NCBI GenBank assembly: GCA_020054175.1
Contig: JAGVLR010000081.1
Span: forward strand, 1 to 5,666
Direction of reading: 5' to 3'
Length of the DNA stretch: 5,666 nucleotides
DNA from: Candidatus Dadabacteria bacterium
GTDB taxonomy: Bacteria; Desulfobacterota_D; UBA1144; Nemesobacterales; UBA2774
This document shows, in pieces, positions 1 to 5,666 of the stretch; position 1 is the first letter of the stretch, and the number at the start of each line of letters is the position of its first letter. The notes under the pieces are model-generated. The model ran no database searches, was not told where the DNA came from, and saw only the letters and a list, made by a program, of their open reading frames with translations. Made by a program: the position numbers and the translations under genes.

Positions 1-1
1 G

Positions 2-580
2 GTGTTCGAAGAGATCATACTCGGAAATTTTTTGAAAGAGCCCCGAAGGCCCGACACATTTATATCGCACATAGAGAAAAGCCTAGACAAGGCGGTTAAA
101 AAAGGTGGAAGGCCGATTCGAGTCTTAATGGCGCTCAACGCCGACCCGTTCTTTTCGCTGACGCCGTCAGAGCGGATATGGATAAAGGCGTCTCTTAACA
201 AGCTGAGCCTCGAAAAGCCCGTCATAATGCTGACGCAGCATAATGTCGAGCGTATAAGCTCGAGGGAGCTCCTGGCGATATTCCGGACTCACCCGACAAT
301 AGTCGAGAGAGGGATCGTTTACAAAAGCCCTTTTTACCTCGCGCCGGGAGAGTTAATGAGGGCAGGTGAGAACGAGCTCGACAAGTTCGGAATGCTGAGC
401 GGGAAGGAAAAGAAGGTGCTCAGCCTGATTACGAGCGGCCTCAGCAACAGCGCCATCGCCAGGGAGCTTTCGATAAGCATCAAGACAGTCGAAACCCACA
501 GGGCCAACATCATGAAGAAGCTCGACATACACAATCTCGTCGACCTCGTGAAATACTCGATGCGGAAGGGGCTGGGGTGA
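2..580 (+). CDS. MEDS-domain LuxR-type transcriptional regulator, 5'-partial
   Basis: Likely a DNA-binding regulator that couples a small-ligand or redox-type sensory half to a LuxR/GerE helix-turn-helix. In the 192 visible residues, about 1-120 resemble the C-terminal half of a MEDS (DcmR-like) sensory domain: a strand-helix pattern followed by a 'RTHP' motif at 96-99 and a Y/F-rich strand at 107-112. Residues 132-192 are a textbook LuxR helix-turn-helix, with LSxxExxVL at 132-140, SNxxIAxxL at 148-156 and the recognition helix around TVETHR at 162-167. There is no response-regulator receiver domain in what is visible. The GTG at position 2 could be read as a start, but the opening glycine- and histidine-rich part of a MEDS domain (about 70 residues) is missing. 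The gene therefore almost certainly begins before the window. The visible half contains no cysteine. The stop at 578-580 is followed by no convincing terminator, so readthrough into the next gene on the same strand is possible. The LuxR domain is certain; the MEDS assignment is from pattern memory. Confidence 0.85.
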   Translation: MFEEIILGNFLKEPRRPDTFISHIEKSLDKAVKKGGRPIRVLMALNADPFFSLTPSERIWIKASLNKLSLEKPVIMLTQHNVERISSRELLAIFRTHPTIVERGIVYKSPFYLAPGELMRAGENELDKFGMLSGKEKKVLSLITSGLSNSAIARELSISIKTVETHRANIMKKLDIHNLVDLVKYSMRKGLG

Positions 581-596
581 AGCGGATAATGTATCT

Positions 597-614
597 ATCT
601 TAAGATGTGATAAT
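597..614 (+). promoter_or_regulatory. Palindrome overlapping a possible extended -10 promoter element
   Basis: Positions 597-606 are a perfect 10-base palindrome (ATCTTAAGAT). It is flanked by TATC at 592-595 and its complement GATA at 609-612, so the inverted repeat is larger but slightly asymmetric. TGTGATAAT at 606-614 matches an extended -10 form (TGn then a TATAAT-like hexamer). No good -35 hexamer is seen at the expected distance, which extended -10 promoters tolerate. If used, transcription would start near 620, after the TTG at 619 and before the ATG at 646. A dimeric repressor bound at the palindrome would block this promoter. That is inference; the promoter match alone is weak. Confidence 0.3.
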
Positions 615-645
615 ATGATTGAGCTTCTTGATACATAAAAATACG

Positions 646-3600
646 ATGATTAACGGATCACTTTTCACAGAAGATTTTCTTACTGATGGGATAACCGAAT
701 ATCCCGAATGGAAAGCCATTACCGACAACCAGATTGAATCATTTAAGAGTGATTTAAAGAAGACCTTTGATGCATTTCCCATAGCTGGTAATCCCATAGA
801 AGCTACTACCGAAGACGATCTGATAACACCCGTTCTTGAAACCCTCGGATGGAAGCAGTTCCTACGGCAGCAGACAACAGCACGGAAAGGCCGTGAAGAC
901 GTTCCTGATTATCTCCTGTTCGAGAATGAAGAATCGAAGAACAAGGCCAACAAGGAGAAGGATCAACATAGGCGCTACCTTCACGGGGCTGCGATTCTCG
1001 AAGCCAAGGCGTGGAATATACGGCTCGACCGCAAGGGTAACCAGCCTATGGACAGAGTGCCGTCAAACCAGATCATCCGCTACCTCACGAGCGCGGATAC
1101 ACAGTCCGAGGGGCGCATCCGGTGGGGTATTCTCACAAACGGCCGCTTCTGGCGTCTCTACTATAATCGCGCAAGGTCCAAATCCGAGGACTACCTGGAA
1201 ATAGATTTACCTTTGGCTTTGGAACTTCCGGGTTTTCAGACGGAATTGTTTTCAACCACGGATAAAAAAGCACAGGACTGGGTCAAAGTATTCTACCTCC
1301 TCTTCAAACGTGAAGCCTTCCTGCGTGAAAGGGAGGAGAAGACCTTCCACGAAAGAGCGCTCGCCCAGGCACGCTACTGGGAAGCCGAGGTAGCCAAGGA
1401 CCTTGGTGATATTGTATTTAGGGAAGTATTCCCCTCCCTGCTTTCGTCCCTGAAAGACAACGACCCTCAAATGCCGTCAGCATTAGATGATACCTACCTC
1501 GAAGAATTACGTGATAACGCGCTCACCCTACTTTACCGTCTCCTGTTCGTTCTGTATGCCGAGGATAGGAACCTGCTGCCGGTCTACGACAGTAAGTACG
1601 ATGATTACGGATTTAGGAAGCGTGTCCGAGAAGACATAGCAAAGCGTACATCGGAACAGGACGCATTCAGCACGTCTAGAGATGATTATTATCATCAGAC
1701 TCTCAATTTGTTCAAATCGATTGATGAAGGCGACGAGAGCATAGGAGTACCCCCTTATAACGGCGGCCTCTTCGATGCGCGTAAATACGCCTTGTTGAAC
1801 CGTGCGCGTATACCTGACAATATTTTTGCCCCTCTTGTTTACAAGCTCTCACACCGTGACGACGAGGGTGTGATGAAGTGGATTAATTACCGTGATCTTT
1901 CCGTTCAGCAGCTTGGCTCCATATACGAACGACTGCTTGAGTTCTATCCGAAGGTGGAGGACGACGGCCGTCTGACAGTGCGCCCTAATATCTTCGCCCG
2001 CAAAACAAGCGGCAGCTACTATACCCCCGAATCGCTTGTCGGTTTGATTATAGAACGCACCGTCGGGCCCCTTCTAAAAGAGCATAGGGAAGCCTTTTGG
2101 TATAAAGTCGAAGAATTGAAATCGGGCAGGGATAAGAAAAAGAAAAATAAACTGCTCGAAACTCTGGATCCTGCGACCGCAATGTTGGAGCTTAAGGTAT
2201 GCGATCCCGCAATGGGAAGCGGGCATTTCCTTGTCAGTTTGGTCGATTACCTGGCCGACAATATTCTTGAGTCTATAGACGAAGTCGAGACGGAAGGCAA
2301 AGTACCGTGGGCGGACAAAGATAACCCTTACGTCTCTCCCGTGTCGAAGCGTATCGCCTCCATACGCGCGCTTATTATGGAGCAGGCTAAGGAGCACGGC
2401 TGGAATGTAAAAGAAGAGCAGCTCGACGACAAGCACATCGTGCGCAGGATGATATTAAAGCGCTGCGTTTACGGTGTGGATAAAAATCCCATGGCAGTCG
2501 AGCTTGCGAAAGTTTCGCTCTGGCTCCACACGTTCACTGTGGGTGCGCCACTATCTTTCCTCGATCACCACCTGCGCTGCGGCGACTCGCTTTTCGGCGA
2601 GTGGGTCGGGAAATTACATGGCGAACTAAATGAACGTGGCGTTTTATTTTCTCATAATACTGTAATTAAAGCCCAGAACGCGGCAGTGGGAATGCTGCAG
2701 ATTGAACAACTTACAGATGCTGATATATCTGAAGTCAAGCAATCAGCGTCTATGTTCGAAGGAGTGGAAGAGGCAACAGCGCCATTAAATTCATTTCTAC
2801 AGCTCTATCATGCATTCAAGTGGATAGCATCGTCACCGAATGACAAAGTCGCTGTTGATGGTTGGCTCTTTGGAGACTATGGGGATCCTTATCAGATAGC
2901 AGAGGGAAAAATCCAAATCCAGAAAGACACCATACAGGCAAATCAGTTCAAGGAATTATTAGCAAAAGCAAGAAACCTTATAGAAGAAGAACATTTTCTC
3001 AATTGGGAAGTTGCTTTCCCCGGAGTTTGGAAGTATTGGGAAAGGCACGAACCCGAAGGCGGCTTCGACGCAGTAATTGGCAATCCTCCGTGGGATACCT
3101 TTGAATTTATTGAAGTAGAATGGTTTGTAAATCAAGATAGAGGGATAGCACTTCTTACTGGCGATAAAAGAAGGAAAAGTATAGATACATTAAAACAAAC
3201 TAATCCGTCACTCTGGAAGGAATTCGATATTGCAAAGGAAAGAGCAGATAGGTCGATAAGGGTTGTTAGAAATGCGGGACAATATCCATATTTTAACAAA
3301 GGGAAAATAAACCTCTATTCTTTATTTATTGAGCGAACGCATCGTTTAATAAAACAGACGGGATTCGTTGGTCTCTTGGTTCCATCTGGAATAGCTGCTG
3401 ACAAGTCTGCATCAATGTTTTTTAGAGACATTGCAATAAAAGGGCATTTAGCTGCACTCTTTGATTTTGAGAATAAAAAGAAATTCTTTCCCGACATCCA
3501 TGCCTCATTTAAATTTTGTACTTACGTAGCAGGTGGTAGGGGTCGTTCTTTTGATTATACTGATTTGGCGTTCTTTCTACATGATGTCGGGGAGTTAAGT

Positions 3601-4689
3601 GAGCCTAATCGAGTCTTTACACTTACTCATGAAGATTTTGCACGTGTTAACCCGAACACAGGTACTGCACCTATTTTTCGAACAGAGATGGATGCGGATA
3701 TTACTCGAATTATTTATGAGAGATATCCTATTCTGAATGACCATGGAAAAAGTAAGGTTTGGCCTATTAAGTATATGCAAGGAACATTTAATATGTCTAC
3801 GGATTCTCACCTTTTCAAAACTTTTGAGGAACTTGAATCCGAGGGATTTTATCGCGTTGCTGGCAACTGCATTAAAAAAGGAGAGATTGTTTATGTGCCA
3901 TTATACGAGGGTAAAATGGTGCAAGCGTATGATCATCGTGCGGCAAGCGTGAGAGTTAACACAGAGAATTTGAACAGACCTGGTCAAACGGAACCTCTGA
4001 CTATTGAGGAGAAACAACTACTAGATAAATATAATTTACCTCAATATTGGGTTCGAAAAACTGACTTGCTCAATTTCCCAACTCAGTGGTTAGTTGCTTT
4101 TAAGGATGTTACGGCTAGCACTAACATGCGCACAATGATTGCAATGATTATTCCGGCTTATGGAGTTGGTCACACTTTGCCGATATTACTTATTGAAAAA
4201 AATCCGTCATTTTTGGGGTCCCTTATATGCGCGAATCTTAATTCATTTATTTTTGATTATATTGCGCGGCAAAAAGTTCCTGCCACACATTTAACTTGGT
4301 ATACAATCGAACAACTCCCTGTGATTCCACCCGAAACGTTCGAGCAGCCGCTTGGCAAGACAACTGTTGCTGAGTTTATCAAGGATCATGTTCTTCACCT
4401 GACTTATACTGCATGGGATATGCAGCCGTTTGCGAAGGATATGGGTTATGGCGGCGAGCCGTTTATTTGGGACGAGGAAGATCGCCGTCACCGTAAGGCC
4501 AAGCTCGATGCGCTGTTTTTCATACTTTATGACATTAGCGAAGAAGACGCAGACTATATATTATCCACCTTCCCTATAGTCAAACGCCAGGACGAAGCTG
4601 AGCATGGCAGCTATCTCACGCGCGACTTGATACTTGCCTATATGCGCGCACTGAAGGCAGGGGATACCGAAGTTATAGTTAAAGTTTGA
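646..4689 (+). CDS. Type IIG restriction-modification fusion enzyme (nuclease plus N6-adenine methyltransferase, Eco57I-like)
   Basis: One polypeptide of 1347 residues expected to cut unmodified DNA and to methylate adenine in its own site using S-adenosylmethionine. Residues 50-130 carry a PD-(D/E)XK-like nuclease: E56 in a helix, D88 in 'VPDYLLF', then E119-A-K121 in 'AILEAKAW'. The methyltransferase follows: motif X GSYYTP (456-461), motif I DPAMGSGHF (520-528), acidic motif II D612, GDSLFG (646-651), catalytic motif IV NPPW (813-816), motif V-like INLYSLFIER (888-897) and LVPSG (911-915). The rest is a target-recognition region, with LNSFIFDYIA (1198-1207) and LPVIPP (1224-1229) typical of TaqI/Eco57I-like C-terminal specificity domains. 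The C-terminus (KLDALFFILYDIS, then YILSTFPIVKR) resembles type IIG and PglX proteins. No helicase motifs are seen, which argues against type I or ISP enzymes. PglX of BREX is an alternative, but the apparent nuclease and the absence of BREX neighbours disfavour it. A stop at 616-618 limits the start to TTG 619, TTG 628 or ATG 646; ATG was chosen. None has a clear Shine-Dalgarno sequence. No frameshift is seen. Confidence 0.9.
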   Translation: MINGSLFTEDFLTDGITEYPEWKAITDNQIESFKSDLKKTFDAFPIAGNPIEATTEDDLITPVLETLGWKQFLRQQTTARKGREDVPDYLLFENEESKNKANKEKDQHRRYLHGAAILEAKAWNIRLDRKGNQPMDRVPSNQIIRYLTSADTQSEGRIRWGILTNGRFWRLYYNRARSKSEDYLEIDLPLALELPGFQTELFSTTDKKAQDWVKVFYLLFKREAFLREREEKTFHERALAQARYWEAEVAKDLGDIVFREVFPSLLSSLKDNDPQMPSALDDTYLEELRDNALTLLYRLLFVLYAEDRNLLPVYDSKYDDYGFRKRVREDIAKRTSEQDAFSTSRDDYYHQTLNLFKSIDEGDESIGVPPYNGGLFDARKYALLNRARIPDNIFAPLVYKLSHRDDEGVMKWINYRDLSVQQLGSIYERLLEFYPKVEDDGRLTVRPNIFARKTSGSYYTPESLVGLIIERTVGPLLKEHREAFWYKVEELKSGRDKKKKNKLLETLDPATAMLELKVCDPAMGSGHFLVSLVDYLADNILESIDEVETEGKVPWADKDNPYVSPVSKRIASIRALIMEQAKEHGWNVKEEQLDDKHIVRRMILKRCVYGVDKNPMAVELAKVSLWLHTFTVGAPLSFLDHHLRCGDSLFGEWVGKLHGELNERGVLFSHNTVIKAQNAAVGMLQIEQLTDADISEVKQSASMFEGVEEATAPLNSFLQLYHAFKWIASSPNDKVAVDGWLFGDYGDPYQIAEGKIQIQKDTIQANQFKELLAKARNLIEEEHFLNWEVAFPGVWKYWERHEPEGGFDAVIGNPPWDTFEFIEVEWFVNQDRGIALLTGDKRRKSIDTLKQTNPSLWKEFDIAKERADRSIRVVRNAGQYPYFNKGKINLYSLFIERTHRLIKQTGFVGLLVPSGIAADKSASMFFRDIAIKGHLAALFDFENKKKFFPDIHASFKFCTYVAGGRGRSFDYTDLAFFLHDVGELSEPNRVFTLTHEDFARVNPNTGTAPIFRTEMDADITRIIYERYPILNDHGKSKVWPIKYMQGTFNMSTDSHLFKTFEELESEGFYRVAGNCIKKGEIVYVPLYEGKMVQAYDHRAASVRVNTENLNRPGQTEPLTIEEKQLLDKYNLPQYWVRKTDLLNFPTQWLVAFKDVTASTNMRTMIAMIIPAYGVGHTLPILLIEKNPSFLGSLICANLNSFIFDYIARQKVPATHLTWYTIEQLPVIPPETFEQPLGKTTVAEFIKDHVLHLTYTAWDMQPFAKDMGYGGEPFIWDEEDRRHRKAKLDALFFILYDISEEDADYILSTFPIVKRQDEAEHGSYLTRDLILAYMRALKAGDTEVIVKV

Positions 4690-4791
4690 TGAGGCTTCGG
4701 TTTTTTTTGTCACAGCCGTGAAGAGATAGTAAACAATGAGGAATACGGTTGCAGCTATCAGCACGAATTTTATTGTCGCGGCGGCTCTCAA
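4561..4791 (-). other. Possible small membrane-protein reading frame or remnant
   Basis: A minus-strand frame of 76 codons opens with TTG at 4791-4789, overlapping the amidohydrolase stop by four bases (TTGA), a spacing typical of translational coupling. Its first part is a strong single transmembrane helix (about residues 7-27, IKFVLIAATVFLIVYYLFTAV minus its final residue fits the core) followed by TKK, as expected for an N-terminal membrane anchor. From about residue 35 on, it is antisense to the last 129 bases of the restriction-modification gene and loses any protein-like character. The lysine pair is encoded by the terminator's T tract read from the other strand. It may be the start of a membrane protein cut off when the restriction gene arrived, a real short membrane peptide, or chance. 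No ribosome binding site is seen. Confidence 0.22.
4666..4708 (+). terminator. Probable intrinsic terminator of the restriction-modification gene
   Basis: ACCGAAG at 4666-4672 is exactly complementary to CTTCGGT at 4695-4701, which runs directly into eight T residues at 4701-4708. Two G-U pairs can extend the stem to nine pairs, leaving a loop of about 18 bases, which is longer than usual. The left arm lies inside the last codons of the coding sequence and the stop codon is in the loop. The T tract is only on the plus-strand side, so the element would serve the restriction gene and not the converging amidohydrolase gene. Confidence 0.5.
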
Positions 4792-5666
4792 TCCGGAAGC
4801 GTATTCTTGTATATCTTTCCGTCCTTCATGATCACCACGAAATTTTTGTCTGGGTCTGCAACGAGCTCGATATTTTCGAGTGGATTTCCGTCAACCAGCA
4901 AGAGGTCCGCAAGCGCGCCTTCCTCTACTACCCCGAGCTTTCCGGGATAAGGATTGCGCTTGCCGGATAACGCCAGCAGCTCGGCGTTGGTGCTCGTCGC
5001 CATGGCAAGCGCTTCGGCGGGGGTGTACCAGCGCGCAAGTGACGCCAGAATTGCACCCTGGCGCTGCGCCAGCGCCTGCGAGAACAGGACGTCTGTACCC
5101 CACGCAGTTTTGATCTTGTATTTCTTCGCCAGCTCGTATGTTTTGTTTATGCCGGGCCATACCTCATCGGCCTTGGCTCTCTGGACAGAGCCGGGCGGGA
5201 GGCCGGTCCGCATCTCCTCGGGGAGCGGCTGGAGGCTCAACCAAACTCCCTTCTCGGCAAGAAGTCTGGCGGTCGCTTCGTCCATCAGGAATCCATGCTC
5301 GATGACTTTCACCCCGGCAGCGACGGCTCCCTGGATCGCTTTCGTAGTGAAAGCGTGCGCGGTGACGTAGGTCCCCCAGTTCCCGGCGGCTTCGACAGCC
5401 GCGCGAAGCTCCGCATCCGTAAAAGTCGACACGTCGAGCGGGCTGTGAGGCGACGACACGCCGCCGCCCGCCGTGAGCTTTATCTGTGACGCTCCCTGCA
5501 TGAGCTGCTCGCGCACGCGCATGCGCACCTCGTCCGGGCTGTCGGCGACCATACTGCCGCCGATCTCTTCCATGCGGCTGAGCGTGCCGAGCTTCCGCGG
5601 CAGCTCTGAAAGCTGGCGGAAATCCCCATGTCCGCTCGTAACGGTAATTATCGCCCCCGAGGGATA
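4788..5666 (-). CDS. Metal-dependent amidohydrolase (imidazolonepropionase / Xaa-Pro dipeptidase-like), 5'-partial
   Basis: The C-terminal 292 residues of an amidohydrolase-superfamily enzyme, which hydrolyses amide bonds at a binuclear metal centre in a TIM barrel. In visible numbering the frame enters at the right edge with a SGHGD strand (11-15), as in this subfamily. K63 in IKLTAGGG is the expected carboxylated lysine bridging the metals. H104 (TAHAF) and H124 (IEHG) are the metal-binding histidines, and D192 (GTD) is the catalytic aspartate. The closing segment GKLGVVEEGALADLLLVDG (242-260) rebuilds the beta-sandwich typical of these enzymes. The HxH metal motif and any signal peptide would lie upstream, outside the window. 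An ATG at 5573-5571 is internal, because coding with family-like sequence continues without a stop to 5666. Residue-level substrate, whether a dipeptide, a cyclic amide or other, cannot be told. No terminator is seen after its stop at 4790-4788. GC is clearly higher than in the middle of the restriction gene. Confidence 0.88.
   Translation of the reverse strand, partial: YPSGAIITVTSGHGDFRQLSELPRKLGTLSRMEEIGGSMVADSPDEVRMRVREQLMQGASQIKLTAGGGVSSPHSPLDVSTFTDAELRAAVEAAGNWGTYVTAHAFTTKAIQGAVAAGVKVIEHGFLMDEATARLLAEKGVWLSLQPLPEEMRTGLPPGSVQRAKADEVWPGINKTYELAKKYKIKTAWGTDVLFSQALAQRQGAILASLARWYTPAEALAMATSTNAELLALSGKRNPYPGKLGVVEEGALADLLLVDGNPLENIELVADPDKNFVVIMKDGKIYKNTLPD

Noticed and set aside
836..1204. 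A 122-codon plus-strand frame inside the nuclease part of the restriction gene
   Set aside because: It is an out-of-frame shadow of the large coding sequence, rich in R and S from frame-shifted codons, with no recognisable domain.
642..1612. Near-identical words TACGATGATTAACGGAT (642-658) and TACGATGATTACGGAT (1597-1612)
   Set aside because: Only two copies, differing by one base gap and lying in different contexts. A match this short is near what chance allows in a window of this size.
2129..2152. A-rich run coding a lysine cluster (residues 497-502 of the restriction enzyme), considered as a phase-variation tract
   Set aside because: The A runs are only about five bases and are interrupted by G, too short for typical slippage switching. 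The frame is intact.
2074..2436. A 120-codon minus-strand frame opposite methyltransferase motif I
   Set aside because: It lies fully antisense to the conserved catalytic core, whose plus-strand frame is certain. It resembles no family.
581..4790. Search for target-site duplications or terminal inverted repeats flanking the restriction gene
   Set aside because: By eye no matching direct or inverted repeat was found between 581-645 and 4690-4790, so a transposon-type insertion is not supported.
4891..5160. An 89-codon minus-strand frame
   Set aside because: It is in an alternative frame of the amidohydrolase gene, with no domain-like pattern.
4954..5370. A 138-codon plus-strand frame
   Set aside because: It is antisense to the amidohydrolase, whose metal-binding residues are clear on the minus strand; long shadow frames are expected in GC-rich genes.

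Overview
The window reads as bacterial chromosome, probably from an environmental Gram-negative lineage. That placement is an inference: genes are densely packed, GC is moderate to high in the outer genes, and there is a LuxR-type regulator with a MEDS-like sensory half. Nothing seen fixes the genus. No tRNA, rRNA, CRISPR array, transposase or phage gene is visible.

Layout from left to right. (1) Positions 2-580, plus strand: the 3' part of a MEDS-LuxR transcriptional regulator whose start lies before the window. (2) Positions 581-645: a short gap with a perfect 10-base palindrome overlapping a possible extended -10 promoter element. (3) Positions 646-4689, plus strand (a TTG at 619 is an alternative start): a single large gene for a fused restriction-modification enzyme. 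It has an N-terminal PD-(D/E)XK-like nuclease, a gamma-class N6-adenine methyltransferase core, and a C-terminal target-recognition region. It has no helicase domain, which is the type IIG (Eco57I-like) plan. (4) Positions 4666-4708: a probable intrinsic terminator for that gene. (5) Positions 4690-4787: a gap that on the minus strand encodes a convincing transmembrane helix which then runs into the end of the restriction gene, possibly a remnant of a disrupted small membrane protein. (6) Positions 4788-5666, minus strand: the C-terminal 292 residues of a metal-dependent amidohydrolase (imidazolonepropionase / Xaa-Pro dipeptidase-like) that continues past the right edge.

The restriction-modification gene is the only defence gene here. 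It sits between two genes with no evident link to defence, so it looks like a one-gene restriction module placed between housekeeping or metabolic genes. Its composition is uneven: the nuclease part, motif I-III part and extreme C-terminus are near 50-60% GC, while the linker before motif IV and the region from motif V through target recognition drop to roughly 30-40% GC. This suggests horizontal acquisition or exchange of the specificity region. No wholly new system is evident. The most worthwhile leads are the solitary intact type IIG enzyme, its mosaic composition, and the two junctions that flank it.
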